Assembly: GCA_023257295.1 (NCBI GenBank)
Contig: JALRCN010000161.1
Span: 1-34,445, forward strand
Direction: 5' to 3'
DNA from: Nitrosomonas sp.
Lineage (GTDB): Bacteria > Pseudomonadota > Gammaproteobacteria > Burkholderiales > Nitrosomonadaceae
Length of the DNA stretch: 34,445 bases
Below, one piece after another: positions 17,611 to 29,220 of the stretch. The translations under genes were made by a program, and so were the position numbers. The notes below the pieces were generated by a model that saw nothing but the letters and a program-made list of their open reading frames with translations, was not told the DNA's origin and did no database searches. Position 1 is the stretch's first letter. Each line of letters begins with the position of its first letter.

Positions 17611-18867
17611 ATGCAAAGTTTTACACTGATTTTTTTGATTACGCTCTCACTGACCACGCTGATCCAGATCGGGTTGTCGATACGGCATATCCGCTATATC
17701 CGGATGCATCAAAACAAGGTGCCGGAGCAATTTGCCGACCGGATCAGTTTGGCCGATCACCAAAAAGCTGCAAACTACACCTGTGCCAAAACACGTGCCG
17801 GTTATCCGCAGATTGTGTTGCACGTGGCGTTGTTGCTGGTTTTGACTTTAGGGGGCGGTTTGAATGCTGCGAGTGAATTTTGGTTGAGCCAGTTGGATGA
17901 TTCTTTAGTGCACGGCATGGCGCTGATCGTCAGCGTGCTATTGATCATGAGCGCCGCGGACATTCCTTTGCGCTATTACCGCACCTTTGTTATTGAAGCG
18001 CAATATGGTTTTAACAAAATGACACCGGCGATGTTTTTCGCCGATTTGATCAAGCAAGCCGTACTGGGTTTGGTGCTGGGGGTGCCGTTGTTATTGTGCG
18101 TTTTGTGGTTGATGGAAAAAATGGGCGAGAACTGGTGGATATATGCGTGGTTTGCCTGGGTCGCTTTTAATCTGTTCGTGGTTGCGATTTTTCCGACCTG
18201 GATTGCGCCATTGTTTAATAAATTCATTCCGCTGGAAGACGAAACTTTGAAGGCGCGCATCGAACAGTTGATGAATAAATGCGGTTTTAAAGCCAGTGGC
18301 TTGTTCGTCATGGACGGTTCGCGCCGCAGCAATCACGGCAACGCGTATTTCACCGGTTTTGGCAAAAACAAGCGTATCGTGTTTTTTGATACTTTGCTGG
18401 CGCGATTGAGTCCGGGAGAAATCGAGGCGGTGTTGGCGCACGAACTGGGACATTTTAAGCGCCGCCATGTAATCAAACACATCGCGATTTCTTTTGCGAT
18501 GAGCTTGGCTTTTTTATGGATCTTGGGAAATTTGATGCAGCAGGGTTGGTTTTATGAAGGATTGGGTGTGCAGGTTGCTCATGTGCCGTCAACCGCAATG
18601 GCATTGCTGCTGTTTTTCCTGGTGATGCCGGTATTTACTTTTTTGTTGCATCCAATATCGAGTTTTTATTCGCGTAAGCATGAATTCGAGGCCGATGCTT
18701 TCGCCGCAGAAAACTCATCGACCGACGATTTGATACATGCGCTGGTTAAGCTTTATCAGGACAATGCTGCGACGCTTACGCCGGATCCCTTGCATTCCGC
18801 ATTTTACGATTCGCACCCGCCGGCGTCGATTCGCTTGGCGCATCTACAAAGTCAGGGGCAAGTATGA
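17611..18867 (+). CDS. M48 family metallopeptidase (Ste24/CAAX protease-like)
   Basis: HELGHFKRRH (HExxH), M48 N-terminal TM region, NHGNAYFTGFGKNKRIVFFDTLL, EFEADAFA. Confidence 0.93.
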   Translation: MQSFTLIFLITLSLTTLIQIGLSIRHIRYIRMHQNKVPEQFADRISLADHQKAANYTCAKTRAGYPQIVLHVALLLVLTLGGGLNAASEFWLSQLDDSLVHGMALIVSVLLIMSAADIPLRYYRTFVIEAQYGFNKMTPAMFFADLIKQAVLGLVLGVPLLLCVLWLMEKMGENWWIYAWFAWVAFNLFVVAIFPTWIAPLFNKFIPLEDETLKARIEQLMNKCGFKASGLFVMDGSRRSNHGNAYFTGFGKNKRIVFFDTLLARLSPGEIEAVLAHELGHFKRRHVIKHIAISFAMSLAFLWILGNLMQQGWFYEGLGVQVAHVPSTAMALLLFFLVMPVFTFLLHPISSFYSRKHEFEADAFAAENSSTDDLIHALVKLYQDNAATLTPDPLHSAFYDSHPPASIRLAHLQSQGQV

Positions 18868-19208
18868 ACAATAATGCCGGATGCGATTTGACGTCAAAAC
18901 AATGTAAGCCTTGTGAAGGCGGCGTGCCGCCGCTATCCGGCGATGAAGTTGCCGCTTTGTTGCAGCAACTGGACGGTTGGCAATGGCAGGACAAGCGGAT
19001 TACTAAAACTTATCGTTTCAAGAATTACTATCAGACCATGGCATTTGTGAATGCGGTGGCATGGATTTCTCATCGCGAGGATCACCATCCGGATATGTCG
19101 GTCGGTTATGGCCAATGTATCGTTACGTACATGACGCATGCCATCGGCGGGTTATCCGAAAATGACTTTATCTGCGCAGCAAAAATCGACAAGTTGTTTT
19201 CAATTTGA
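18864..19208 (+). CDS. phhB: 4a-hydroxytetrahydrobiopterin dehydratase
   Basis: WQWQDKRITKTYRFKNYYQTMAFVNAVAWISHREDHHPDMSVGYGQCIVTYMTHAIGGLSENDFICAAKID; ATGA overlap with the M48 gene. Confidence 0.94.
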   Translation: MNNNAGCDLTSKQCKPCEGGVPPLSGDEVAALLQQLDGWQWQDKRITKTYRFKNYYQTMAFVNAVAWISHREDHHPDMSVGYGQCIVTYMTHAIGGLSENDFICAAKIDKLFSI

Positions 19209-20113
19209 GTGTTCGTGCCTCCAAGACCAAGCAGTGTGAGGCAGCCTTGATCGGGCAAGTTGTTGCGGCATTCGGCAGGCACTATACGGTTGAAACAAGC
19301 ACAGGGGAAACGATCTCGTGCGTAATGCGCGGCAAGAAAAGCGGTGTTGCCTGCGGCGATTGGGTTGAATATCAACCCACCGCAAACGAACAGGGTGTTA
19401 TCGAAGCGATAGAGCCGCGTACGTCCAAGCTGTATCGCAGCGATGCATTCAAAGAAAAAATCATTGCAGCCAACGTGACGCAAGTGATCGTCGTTGTTGC
19501 TGCAATTCCCAGTTTTAGCGAGGAATTGATCAATCGCTGTCTGGTTGCGGCTGAGAGTGAGAATATCGCTGTGTTGATTGTGTTGAACAAGGCCGATCTG
19601 ATCGAGCCGACCCGAATAGCGATGGATATGTTGTCGTGCTATCAGGATTTGGGTTGTCGTGTGCTAGTGTTGAGTGCATTGCACGATGTTTCATTGCTGC
19701 AGCCCTACTTAAAGAAACATTTGAGTGTTTTTGCCGGGCAATCCGGCATGGGTAAATCCACGTTGCTCAATGCATTGATTCCACAAGCAAAGCGCGCTAC
19801 TGCGGAAATCTCTTTGGCATTGGATTCCGGTTGTCACACCACCACACATTCGCGACTGTACCGGTTCGATGCGGAAAGTGCGATTATCGATTCACCCGGA
19901 TTTCAGGAGTTTGGACTCAATCATATTGCGCAAGAAAACCTGGCATGGGGGTTTGTTGAATTTCAGCCATACTTCGGGTGCTGTAAATTCAGCAATTGCC
20001 GTCATATCAACGAACCGGGCTGTGCCGTAATAGAAGCCGCGCGGCAGGGTAAGATCCAACCCAAGCGCTTGGCGTTTTATCATAAGCTGTTTTCTTCGCA
20101 TCAATGCAAATGA
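19205..20113 (+). CDS. rsgA: Small ribosomal subunit biogenesis GTPase RsgA
   Basis: Circularly permuted GTPase motifs: VLNKADL (G4), GQSGMGKSTLLNAL (G1), DSPGFQEFGL (G3); C-terminal Cys/His zinc site; probable TTG start overlapping the phhB stop. Confidence 0.93.
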   Translation: MSVRASKTKQCEAALIGQVVAAFGRHYTVETSTGETISCVMRGKKSGVACGDWVEYQPTANEQGVIEAIEPRTSKLYRSDAFKEKIIAANVTQVIVVVAAIPSFSEELINRCLVAAESENIAVLIVLNKADLIEPTRIAMDMLSCYQDLGCRVLVLSALHDVSLLQPYLKKHLSVFAGQSGMGKSTLLNALIPQAKRATAEISLALDSGCHTTTHSRLYRFDAESAIIDSPGFQEFGLNHIAQENLAWGFVEFQPYFGCCKFSNCRHINEPGCAVIEAARQGKIQPKRLAFYHKLFSSHQCK

Positions 20114-20267
20114 ATTACCTGAAAATCCGGCCGTTTTTTGTCATCGCTGCGCGGGTGCGTAGAAAAATAAACCGTTTTCACGTATAATTCCACCCTCAAA
20201 GCCAGGCCAATACGATTGGTTGATCTGGGTCTGTTTCCATATCTTGTCAGCTTCCAAGGAGTTTTTT

Positions 20268-21419
20268 GTGTCACAAAGCACGCCCGCCATCCTCGCACTT
20301 GCCGATGGAACAATTCTTCGTGGCGTGTCTATTGGTATCGATGGAATTAAGACCGGAGAGGTCGCTTTCAATACGGCAATGACAGGGTATCAGGAAATTT
20401 TGACCGATCCGTCGTATTGCCAGCAAATCATCACATTGACTTATCCGCATATTGGCAATACCGGTACTAATTCGGAGGATTTCGAGTCCGGCAACGTCGA
20501 CAAGGTATATGCGGCGGGTCTGGTAATCCGCGATTTGCCGTTGACGGTGAGCAGTTTTCGTAAAACCCATACCTTATCCGAGTTTCTCCAAGCGCAGAAT
20601 GTCGTTGCCATCGCTGAAATCGATACCCGCAAGCTGACGCGCATTTTGCGGGAAAAAGGCGCGCAGGCCGGTTGCATTATGGCGGGCGAAGTCGATGAAG
20701 CCAAAGCATTGCAAGCGGCTAAGGAGTTTCCTGGATTGGCGGGAATGGATCTTGCCAAGGTGGTCAGTTGCGGTCAATCGTATACATGGACGGAAGGCGA
20801 GTGGTCGTTGGAATCGGGTTTCCAGACACAAGAGAATCCGCAGTACCATGTCGCGGCATTCGATTTTGGCATCAAGCGTACGATTTTGCGCAAGTTGGCG
20901 CAACGCGGCTGCAAGGTCACGGTATTTCCGGCGCAAACCCCAGCCGATGAGATTTTAGCGGCGCGTCCCGACGGCGTGTTTCTTTCCAACGGCCCCGGCG
21001 ATCCGGAGCCTTGCGATTATGCCATTGCAGCGACGCAAGCCATTCTCAATCAAAATATCCCGGTATTCGGCATTTGTCTTGGTCATCAGCTCCTGGGGCT
21101 GGCCAGCGGCGCGCGTACCGTCAAAATGAAATTTGGTCATCATGGTGCCAATCATCCGGTGCAGGATGTGGCGAGCGGAAAAGTGATCATTACCAGCCAG
21201 AATCATGGTTTTGCGGTGGATGCCGATACATTGCCCGCAACGGCGCGCATCACGCATGTATCGCTGTTCGATGGCAGTCTGCAAGGTTTCGAATTGACCG
21301 ATAAGCCGGCATTTTGCTTTCAAGGGCACCCCGAAGCTAGTCCGGGGCCGCACGAAGCGGATTATTTGTTTGATAAATTCATTCGAATGATGCGGCATCA
21401 TAAAAATAATCACGAATAA
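20268..21419 (+). CDS. carA: Carbamoyl-phosphate synthase small subunit
   Basis: [18 protein letters not shown]...[39 protein letters not shown]...[18 protein letters not shown] start preceded by AAGGAG. Confidence 0.96.
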   Translation: MSQSTPAILALADGTILRGVSIGIDGIKTGEVAFNTAMTGYQEILTDPSYCQQIITLTYPHIGNTGTNSEDFESGNVDKVYAAGLVIRDLPLTVSSFRKTHTLSEFLQAQNVVAIAEIDTRKLTRILREKGAQAGCIMAGEVDEAKALQAAKEFPGLAGMDLAKVVSCGQSYTWTEGEWSLESGFQTQENPQYHVAAFDFGIKRTILRKLAQRGCKVTVFPAQTPADEILAARPDGVFLSNGPGDPEPCDYAIAATQAILNQNIPVFGICLGHQLLGLASGARTVKMKFGHHGANHPVQDVASGKVIITSQNHGFAVDADTLPATARITHVSLFDGSLQGFELTDKPAFCFQGHPEASPGPHEADYLFDKFIRMMRHHKNNHE

Positions 21420-21446
21420 TTACTGCGCAACGACTCGTTAGAAAGT

Positions 21447-24400
21447 ATGCCTAAACGTACCGACATTCAATCCATACTCATCATCGGCGCAGGTCCTATC
21501 ATCATCGGTCAGGCTTGCGAGTTCGACTATTCCGGCGTGCAAGCCTGTAAAGCGCTGCGGGAAGAAGGTTACCGCATCGTTTTGGTCAATTCCAATCCCG
21601 CTACCATCATGACCGATCCGGAAATGGCCGATGCGACCTACATTGAGCCCATTACGTGGACTATGGTGGAAAAGATCATCGCCATTGAACGGCCGCAAGC
21701 GTTGCTGCCCACCATGGGCGGGCAAACCGCGTTGAATTGTGCGTTGGATCTGGTTAAGCACGGTGTGTTGGAAAAATATGGTGTCGAGTTGATCGGTGCG
21801 TCGCGTGAGGCGATCGATATGGCAGAGGATCGCGAGAAATTCAAACAAGCGATGACGCGCATCGGTCTGAATTCGGCTCGTTCCGCAGTAGCGCACAGCA
21901 TAGAAGAAGCCGTACAAGTGCAAGCCATGCTGGGTTATCCGGCCATTATTCGACCCTCGTTTACCATGGGTGGCAGCGGCGGCGGTATTGCATATAATCG
22001 CGAGGAATTTCTGGATATTTGCGAGCGCGGATTGAAAATCTCCCCCACTAAGGAGTTGCTGATCGAAGAATCCGTGATCGGTTGGAAAGAATTTGAAATG
22101 GAAGTGGTACGGGATAAAAACGATAACTGCATCATTGTTTGTTCAATCGAAAATCTTGACCCGATGGGCGTACATACCGGTGATTCGATTACCGTCGCAC
22201 CGGCACAAACATTGACGGATAAAGAATATCAACTGATGCGCAATGCCTCGATTGCGGTGTTGCGTGAAATCGGTGTGGAAACCGGTGGTTCCAATGTGCA
22301 ATTTGCCATCAATCCGGATAACGGTCGCATGCTGGTGATTGAGATGAATCCGCGCGTTTCCCGCTCTTCCGCATTGGCCTCGAAAGCGACCGGTTTTCCG
22401 ATTGCCAAAATCGCGGCTAAACTTGCGGTCGGCTATACCCTGAATGAATTGGGCAACGATATTACAGGCGGCGTTACACCGGCTTCGTTTGAGCCGGCCA
22501 TTGATTATGTCGTCACCAAAGTGCCGCGCTTTGCATTCGAGAAATTTCCGCAAACCAACGATCGTCTGACGACGCAAATGAAATCGGTCGGAGAAGTGAT
22601 GGCGATTGGCCGCACATTCCAGGAATCCCTGCAGAAAGCATTGCGCGGATTGGAAACCGGTGTCGATGGATTGGATGAGAAAACCGACAACTTGGAAGCG
22701 ATTCGCACTGAATTGGCTAATCCAGGCCCTGAGCGGATTTGGTATGTCGCCGATGCATTCCGTTGCAACTTGTCCATTGAAGAAATTCATCAGCTGACGC
22801 ATATCGATTATTGGTTTTTGGCGCAAATCGAAGATTTGATCAAACAAGAGCAAGCGCTCACCAATAAAAGATTGGAAACCGTCGATCGTCCGACATTGCG
22901 TAAACTGAAACGCAGCGGTTTTTCCGACCGGCGGTTGGCGAAGTTGCTCAATACGGAGCAAACCGCAGTACGCATTTACCGGCATAAATTCGACCTGCGT
23001 CCGGTTTATAAGCGTGTGGATACATGCGCAGCCGAATTTGCTACCAGCACTGCTTACATGTATTCCACATATGAAGATGAGTGCGAATCCAATCCAGGCG
23101 ATAGAAAGAAAATCATGGTGTTGGGCGGTGGCCCCAACCGCATCGGTCAAGGCATCGAATTCGATTATTGCTGCGTCCATGCGGCATTGGCGTTGCGCGA
23201 AGACGGTTTTGAAACCATCATGGTTAACTGCAATCCGGAAACCGTATCGACCGATTACGACACTTCGGATCGTTTATATTTTGAACCGCTGACTTTGGAA
23301 GATGTGCTCGAGATTGTTGCGGTGGAAAAGCCCAATGGCGTGATCGTGCAATACGGCGGACAAACGCCGCTCAAACTTGCGCGCGATCTGGAAGCCAACG
23401 GTGTGCCGATTATCGGTACCAGTCCGGACATGATCGATTGCGCCGAAGATCGCGAACGCTTTCAAAAAATGTTGCAACGGCTGGGATTGAAGCAGCCGCC
23501 GAACCGTACCGCGCGCAATCCGGAAGCGGCATTGGTTGCTGCCGAGGAAATAGGCTATCCGTTGGTGGTTCGGCCCAGCTATGTGTTGGGCGGACGCGCG
23601 ATGGAAATCGTGCACGAAAAATCCGACCTGGAGCGCTATATGCGCGAAGCGGTTAAAGTTTCTAACGATTCGCCAGTGCTACTCGATCATTTTCTCACCA
23701 ATGCAACCGAAGTCGATGTCGACGCGATCTATGACGGCGAAACCGTTCTGATTGGCGGCATCATGGAACATATTGAGCAAGCCGGTGTTCATTCCGGCGA
23801 TTCTGCGTGCTCTTTGCCGACCTTTAATTTGTCGCCCGAGATGCTTAACGAATTGCGCTGGCAAACGGCTGAGATGGCGCGAGCATTGAATGTCGTCGGG
23901 CTTATGAATGTGCAGTTTGCGATTCAAGACGACACGATTTATGTGCTGGAAGTCAACCCGAGAGCATCGCGCACGGTGCCGTTTATTTCCAAAGCGACCG
24001 GTTTACAACTGGCAAAAATATCGGCGCGCTGCATGACAGGGAGATCCTTGATTGAACAAGGCGTCACCGAAGAAATAATCCCAGAATACTATTCGGTTAA
24101 AGAAGCCGTATTCCCCTTTATCAAGCTCCCCGGCGTCGATACGATTTTAGGTCCGGAAATGAAATCGACCGGTGAAGTGATGGGGATGGGCGCTACGTTT
24201 GCAGAAGCCTTCGTTAAATCGCAATTGGCAACCGATGTCCGGTTACCAGCTACCGGAAAAATTTTCATCAGTGTGCGGCAATCGGATAAACTTCACGCGG
24301 TAGAAATCGCGCGCAGCCTTGCGGAACTTGGCTTCACCCTATATGCTACACGGGGAACGGCGGCGGCAATTTCCGAAGCGGGTATCGATGTCATTATCAT

Positions 24401-24656
24401 CAATAAGGTGGCGGAAGGCCGTCCGCATATCGTGGATATGATTAAGAATGGCGAAATCAGCCTGATCATCAACACGGTAAAGAATCAGCGCAGCGCGATC
24501 CGCGATTCTTATTCGATTCGCCATGCCGCGCTGCAAGCGAAAGTGACTTATTACACCACGTTGGCAGGCGCGCGCGCGGCCTGCGTGGGTATTACCAATA
24601 AGCGCGAATTACAAGCTTATAATTTGCAAAAACTGCATGTGCAACTCAAGTCATAG
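21447..24656 (+). CDS. carB: Carbamoyl-phosphate synthase large subunit
   Basis: [68 protein letters not shown]...; full length, 1069 aa. Confidence 0.98.
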   Translation: MPKRTDIQSILIIGAGPIIIGQACEFDYSGVQACKALREEGYRIVLVNSNPATIMTDPEMADATYIEPITWTMVEKIIAIERPQALLPTMGGQTALNCALDLVKHGVLEKYGVELIGASREAIDMAEDREKFKQAMTRIGLNSARSAVAHSIEEAVQVQAMLGYPAIIRPSFTMGGSGGGIAYNREEFLDICERGLKISPTKELLIEESVIGWKEFEMEVVRDKNDNCIIVCSIENLDPMGVHTGDSITVAPAQTLTDKEYQLMRNASIAVLREIGVETGGSNVQFAINPDNGRMLVIEMNPRVSRSSALASKATGFPIAKIAAKLAVGYTLNELGNDITGGVTPASFEPAIDYVVTKVPRFAFEKFPQTNDRLTTQMKSVGEVMAIGRTFQESLQKALRGLETGVDGLDEKTDNLEAIRTELANPGPERIWYVADAFRCNLSIEEIHQLTHIDYWFLAQIEDLIKQEQALTNKRLETVDRPTLRKLKRSGFSDRRLAKLLNTEQTAVRIYRHKFDLRPVYKRVDTCAAEFATSTAYMYSTYEDECESNPGDRKKIMVLGGGPNRIGQGIEFDYCCVHAALALREDGFETIMVNCNPETVSTDYDTSDRLYFEPLTLEDVLEIVAVEKPNGVIVQYGGQTPLKLARDLEANGVPIIGTSPDMIDCAEDRERFQKMLQRLGLKQPPNRTARNPEAALVAAEEIGYPLVVRPSYVLGGRAMEIVHEKSDLERYMREAVKVSNDSPVLLDHFLTNATEVDVDAIYDGETVLIGGIMEHIEQAGVHSGDSACSLPTFNLSPEMLNELRWQTAEMARALNVVGLMNVQFAIQDDTIYVLEVNPRASRTVPFISKATGLQLAKISARCMTGRSLIEQGVTEEIIPEYYSVKEAVFPFIKLPGVDTILGPEMKSTGEVMGMGATFAEAFVKSQLATDVRLPATGKIFISVRQSDKLHAVEIARSLAELGFTLYATRGTAAAISEAGIDVIIINKVAEGRPHIVDMIKNGEISLIINTVKNQRSAIRDSYSIRHAALQAKVTYYTTLAGARAACVGITNKRELQAYNLQKLHVQLKS

Positions 24657-24699
24657 CATTTTTAGAAGAAGGATGTAGATTGAAAGGCAAAAAATTACC

Positions 24700-25176
24700 A
24701 TGAGCACGATCCCATTAACCGTTGCAGGCGCAGAGGCGTTGCGAAAAGAATTACACGAAATGAAAACCATACATCGCCCGGCGGTTATCGCGGCGATTGC
24801 GGAAGCGCGTTCTCATGGTGATTTGTCCGAAAATGCTGAATACGATGCCGCCAAGGAAAAACAAGGGTTTATCGAAGGCCGTATTGCCGATCTGGAAAGT
24901 AAATTATCCAGTGCGCAAATTATTAATCCGGCGTTGATCAATGCCGACGGTGCTTGCGTTTTCGGTGCTACGGTCGAATTGGAAGATATGCAAAGTGGCG
25001 AGGTTGTTACCTATCAAATCGTCGGTGATGACGAGGCCGATATCAAGCTTGGAAAAATTTCCATCAGTTCGCCTATATCGCGCGCATTGATCGGCAAGTT
25101 TGCGGGCGATATCGCCGAGGTTCAGGCGCCAAGCGGTATACGCGAATATGAAATTCTCGATGTCAAATACATTTAA
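24700..25176 (+). CDS. greA: Transcription elongation factor GreA
   Basis: [19 protein letters not shown]...[32 protein letters not shown]...[14 protein letters not shown]. Confidence 0.97.
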   Translation: MSTIPLTVAGAEALRKELHEMKTIHRPAVIAAIAEARSHGDLSENAEYDAAKEKQGFIEGRIADLESKLSSAQIINPALINADGACVFGATVELEDMQSGEVVTYQIVGDDEADIKLGKISISSPISRALIGKFAGDIAEVQAPSGIREYEILDVKYI

Positions 25177-25189
25177 GTTTCGATGATTT

Positions 25190-25543
25190 TTAGTTCTGAA
25201 AGCTGCGCTTGGTTCTAAAAGCTGCCGATTTCTTTTTATCCGTTGCACGAACGGATTTTTTCTCAGTTTCTTGCGGTTTGGGGCGGTAAACCACCAGAAT
25301 TTTGCCGATATGTTGTACCGGGGCCGCATTCAGTTGTTGGCAAATCTCTTCAAGCAATGCATTCCTCGCTATGCGATCGTCGATCTGTACTTTAATCTTG
25401 ATCAATTCGTGACTTAATAGTGCGCGATCCAATTCCTCGACAACGCTTGCGGATAATCCGGATTTTCCAATCATCACGACCGGACTCAGTGCATGAGCCT
25501 GTGCTTTTAATTCGCGTCGACGGTCGACAGTAAGTGTTAACAT
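25190..25543 (-). CDS. yhbY: YhbY-family (CRM domain) RNA-binding protein
   Basis: RRELKAQAHALSPVVMIGKSGLSASVVEELDRALLSHELIKIKV; divergent neighbour of rlmE. Confidence 0.92.
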   Translation of the reverse strand: MLTLTVDRRRELKAQAHALSPVVMIGKSGLSASVVEELDRALLSHELIKIKVQIDDRIARNALLEEICQQLNAAPVQHIGKILVVYRPKPQETEKKSVRATDKKKSAAFRTKRSFQN

Positions 25544-25573
25544 AAATTCTCTTTAAACTATTTATTTTACTTG

Positions 25574-26194
25574 ATGAAACGGGCTAAAACCAGTAAAGCT
25601 TGGATGAAAGAGCATGTCAATGATTTTTTCGTCAAGCAAGCCAAGAAAGAAGGATACCGTTCGCGCGCTGCGTATAAACTGCTTGAGATCAACGAACGGG
25701 ACCATATTCTAAAGCCTGGATTGATTGTAGTCGATCTGGGTGCTGCGCCCGGGAGCTGGTCTCAGGTTGTCAGCCAGAAAGTCGGCGATACCGGGAAAAT
25801 AATCGCATTGGATATTCTGGAAATGATGCCGTTGTCCAATGTAACATTTATTCAGAGCGACTTTAGAGAGGAACCGGCAATCTCCGAATTAAAGAATCAT
25901 TTGAGCGGACGGTCGGCAAATCTTGTTATTTCCGATATGGCCCCCAACATGAGTGGTATCGTAGTAAGCGATCAGGCGAGAAGCATGTATTTGGCAGAGC
26001 TGGCCTTGGCTTTTACCATGGAACAACTGAACTATGGTGGAAATTTTTTAGTCAAAGTTTTTCAAGGAAGGGATTTCGATCCATTTCTTCGTGAAATGCG
26101 CGCAAGTTTTCAGACTGTTGCGATAAGAAAACCCAAAGCTTCACGTGATCGCAGCAATGAATTGTATTTATTGGGACTTGGAAAAAAACAATGA
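25574..26194 (+). CDS. rlmE: 23S rRNA (uridine-2'-O-)-methyltransferase RlmE (FtsJ)
   Basis: KRAKTSKAWMKEHVNDFFVKQAKKEGYRSRAAYKLLEI...VVDLGAAPGSWSQV...SDMAPNMSG...KVFQGRDF. Confidence 0.96.
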   Translation: MKRAKTSKAWMKEHVNDFFVKQAKKEGYRSRAAYKLLEINERDHILKPGLIVVDLGAAPGSWSQVVSQKVGDTGKIIALDILEMMPLSNVTFIQSDFREEPAISELKNHLSGRSANLVISDMAPNMSGIVVSDQARSMYLAELALAFTMEQLNYGGNFLVKVFQGRDFDPFLREMRASFQTVAIRKPKASRDRSNELYLLGLGKKQ

Positions 26195-26328
26195 ATATAA
26201 TTGCTTCGAGATCAATGGATTCGCAGCGAGGTAGTGGGTTTATTTAATATGAACTCTTCTGTTATATTTTACGGAATAGAGTTAGAATCGTTAATCAAGG
26301 ATTTTAAGGTGCAAACCAAGGAGCTAAC

Positions 26329-28245
26329 TTGAATAATTTAATTAAAAACATGGCCATCTGGCTGGTAATTGCACTTGTGTTGATGACTGTATTCAATCAG
26401 TTTAGCGTACGTCAACCGGTACAAGTACCGATGGAATATTCGCAATTCATCACTGAATTGAATCAAGGCAGAATTGCCAAGGTTGTTATCGAGGGACGGA
26501 CACTGAAAGGAACCAAGTCGGACGGCAGGCGTTTTACGACCTATGCGCCATCCGATCCATGGCTGGTAAGCGATTTACTGAAAGCTGGTGTGATTGTCGA
26601 AGCCAAACCCGAAGAAGAGCCTTCCATGCTGATGAGTATTTTTATCTCATGGTTCCCAATGCTGCTGCTGATTGCCGTATGGTTTTTTTTCATGCGACAA
26701 ATGCAAGGCGGCGGGCGTAACGGTGGCGCATTCTCGTTCGGTAAAAGTAAAGCGCGCATGCTCGATAAATCCAGCAATACCGTGACCTTTAACGATGTTG
26801 CCGGTTGCGAAGAAGCCAAAGAAGAAGTTGCTGAGCTGGTCGAATTCTTGCGCGACCCGTCTAAATTTCAAAAACTGGGCGGTCGTATTCCGCGTGGTGT
26901 TTTGATGGTAGGTAGCCCCGGAACTGGTAAGACATTGCTGGCACGGGCTATCGCTGGAGAAGCACAAGTGCCGTTTTTTAGCATTTCTGGTTCCGATTTC
27001 GTCGAAATGTTTGTCGGCGTCGGTGCATCCCGTGTACGCGATATGTTCGAGCAAGCCAAAAAACATGCACCTTGCATTATTTTTATCGATGAGATTGATG
27101 CAGTGGGTCGTCAACGGGGTGCAGGGCTTGGCGGAGGCAATGATGAGCGCGAACAAACCCTGAACCAATTATTGGTTGAGATGGATGGTTTCGAAGGGGC
27201 AATGGGCGTGATTGTGATCGCGGCAACCAACCGTCCTGACGTATTGGATCCCGCATTGTTGCGTCCTGGCCGTTTCGATCGTCAAGTAACCGTGCCGCTG
27301 CCGGATATTCGCGGTCGCGAACAAATTCTGAATGTACATATGCGTAAAGTTCCGTTGTCGCCGGATGTGAAAGCGGATATTTTGGCGCGTGGCACGCCAG
27401 GTATGTCGGGTGCCGATTTAGCCAATCTGGTCAATGAAGCTGCATTGTTTGCGGCACGCAGTAATAAGCGTCTGGTCGATATGGAAGATTTCGAGCGCGC
27501 CAAAGATAAAATTTTTATGGGTGCGGAACGCCGATCAATGGTGATGCCTGAGCATGAACGCAGAAATACGGCTTATCACGAATCCGGTCATGCGGTCGTG
27601 GCGCAGTTGTTGCCCAAAACCGACCCGGTTCACAAGGTAACGATCATTCCGCGCGGACGGGCATTGGGTGTCACCATGCAATTGCCGACGGAAGATCGCT
27701 TCAGTATGGAACGCGAGGAAATTCTGCAACGGATTTCCGTGATGTTTGGTGGTCGTATTGCCGAGGAAGTGTTCATGAATCAAATGACAACCGGGGCATC
27801 GAATGACTTTGAACGTGCGACCGAATTGGCGCGCCAAATGGTTACCCAATGGGGCATGTCGGACAGGCTTGGCCCAATGGTATATGGCGAGAATGAAGGT
27901 GAAGTATTTCTTGGTCGTTCGGTAACGACGCATAAGAATGTCAGTGAAGCGACCATGCAGAAAGTCGATGCCGAAGTTCGACGTATCGTCGATGAGCAAT
28001 ATGCATTGGCACGCAAGCTGATCGAGGAAAACAAAGATAAAATCGAAGCAATGACAAAGGCTTTGCTGGAGTGGGAAACGATCGACAGCGATCAGATCAA
28101 CGATATTATGGAAGGTCGCCCACCGCGTCCGCCTAAGCCGCCACAATCGACGTCTCCGAACGTGGACGATGAATCTTCGGCGGTAAAACCCAGTGATGAA
28201 AAAGAAACGCCGGCACCGCAAGAAATTGTCAAAGAGGCCGATTAA
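26329..28245 (+). CDS. ftsH: ATP-dependent zinc metalloprotease FtsH
   Basis: TTG start preceded by AAGGAG; two TM segments; [43 protein letters not shown]. Confidence 0.97.
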   Translation: MNNLIKNMAIWLVIALVLMTVFNQFSVRQPVQVPMEYSQFITELNQGRIAKVVIEGRTLKGTKSDGRRFTTYAPSDPWLVSDLLKAGVIVEAKPEEEPSMLMSIFISWFPMLLLIAVWFFFMRQMQGGGRNGGAFSFGKSKARMLDKSSNTVTFNDVAGCEEAKEEVAELVEFLRDPSKFQKLGGRIPRGVLMVGSPGTGKTLLARAIAGEAQVPFFSISGSDFVEMFVGVGASRVRDMFEQAKKHAPCIIFIDEIDAVGRQRGAGLGGGNDEREQTLNQLLVEMDGFEGAMGVIVIAATNRPDVLDPALLRPGRFDRQVTVPLPDIRGREQILNVHMRKVPLSPDVKADILARGTPGMSGADLANLVNEAALFAARSNKRLVDMEDFERAKDKIFMGAERRSMVMPEHERRNTAYHESGHAVVAQLLPKTDPVHKVTIIPRGRALGVTMQLPTEDRFSMEREEILQRISVMFGGRIAEEVFMNQMTTGASNDFERATELARQMVTQWGMSDRLGPMVYGENEGEVFLGRSVTTHKNVSEATMQKVDAEVRRIVDEQYALARKLIEENKDKIEAMTKALLEWETIDSDQINDIMEGRPPRPPKPPQSTSPNVDDESSAVKPSDEKETPAPQEIVKEAD

Positions 28246-28267
28246 TAATCGGAAATAGCCGACAATG

Positions 28268-28301
28268 CGGGATACGATGCTAAGATCGTATCCCGTTTTT
28301 T
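28268..28301 (+). terminator. Rho-independent terminator downstream of ftsH
   Basis: Perfect 11-bp stem CGGGATACGAT-gctaag-ATCGTATCCCG followed by TTTTTTATTTT. Confidence 0.93.
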
Positions 28302-28323
28302 ATTTTCTAACTTCATTGCTATT

Positions 28324-29157
28324 GTGCTGCCATCACCGAAAAATTTCATTATCGCCGCCAATCGCCCTTTGATTATGGGCATCGTCAATGTGACACCGGA
28401 TTCTTTCTCGGATGGCGGGCTTTATCTGCCGAAGCAGCGAGCGGTCGAGCATGCTAAAAATCTCATTGCCGAAGGTGCCGATATCCTGGATATCGGCGGT
28501 GAATCGACCCGGCCGGGAAGCCGGCAAGTCAGTGCCGATGAAGAATTAAGGCGCGTGATGCCCGTGTTGCAAGCATTGACCGATACCGATATTCCGATTT
28601 CAGTCGATACTTCCAAACCGGAAGTCATGCGGTGCGCTATCGAAGCAGGCGCTTTCATGATTAACGATGTGAATGCGTTGCGTAGCCCAGGTGCATTGGA
28701 TGTTGTAGCGCTGCATGGCGATGTGCAAGTCTGTCTGATGCACATGCAAGGTACGCCGCAAAATATGCAGGCCAATCCAAGCTATCGAGACGCCGTTGCC
28801 GAAGTGATGGATTTCTTGCGGCAACGCATCGACGAGGCAAATGCAGCCGGTATTGCATCGGATCGTCTGGTAATAGATCCCGGTTTTGGCTTTGGCAAAA
28901 CGTTGCCGCATAACCTTGCATTGCTAAATCGTCTGGATGAATTTATAACGCTTGGCGTTCCCATTTTGGCAGGCTTATCGCGCAAATCGATGCTGGGGGC
29001 AATTACTGGAAACGATATCGATCGGCGCTTGCATGAAAGTGTTGCGGCCGCCTTGCTCGCAGTGGTCAAAGGTGCCAAAATTGTCCGCGTGCACGATGTT
29101 AAGGCGACCAAGGCAGCGCTCGCTGTTTATACGGCAATGATAAATGGCAATGTATAA
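28324..29157 (+). CDS. folP: Dihydropteroate synthase
   Basis: PLIMGIVNVTPDSFSDGG...GADILDIGGESTRPGS...MINDVNAL...LMHMQGTPQNMQ...GFGKTL...GLSRKSMLG; GTG start at 28324 is the best visible option. Confidence 0.95.
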   Translation: MLPSPKNFIIAANRPLIMGIVNVTPDSFSDGGLYLPKQRAVEHAKNLIAEGADILDIGGESTRPGSRQVSADEELRRVMPVLQALTDTDIPISVDTSKPEVMRCAIEAGAFMINDVNALRSPGALDVVALHGDVQVCLMHMQGTPQNMQANPSYRDAVAEVMDFLRQRIDEANAAGIASDRLVIDPGFGFGKTLPHNLALLNRLDEFITLGVPILAGLSRKSMLGAITGNDIDRRLHESVAAALLAVVKGAKIVRVHDVKATKAALAVYTAMINGNV

Positions 29158-29220
29158 ACGATTGTTGCCCGGTGTTTGCCTCATTTGTGTTTTTCCAATC
29201 TCAACGCATTGTTTCTCAAA

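Noticed and set aside
20160-20188. carA promoter with a perfect TATAAT at 20183-20188
   Set aside because: The -10 is perfect, but no credible -35 at 16-18 bp spacing; not reported as a feature.
22143-23180. 345-aa minus-strand ORF
   Set aside because: Fully antisense to carB, with low-complexity His/Arg/Gln-rich translation and no recognisable domain; a shadow ORF.
27535-28221. 228-aa minus-strand ORF
   Set aside because: Antisense to ftsH; Arg/Phe/His-rich composition typical of a shadow frame.
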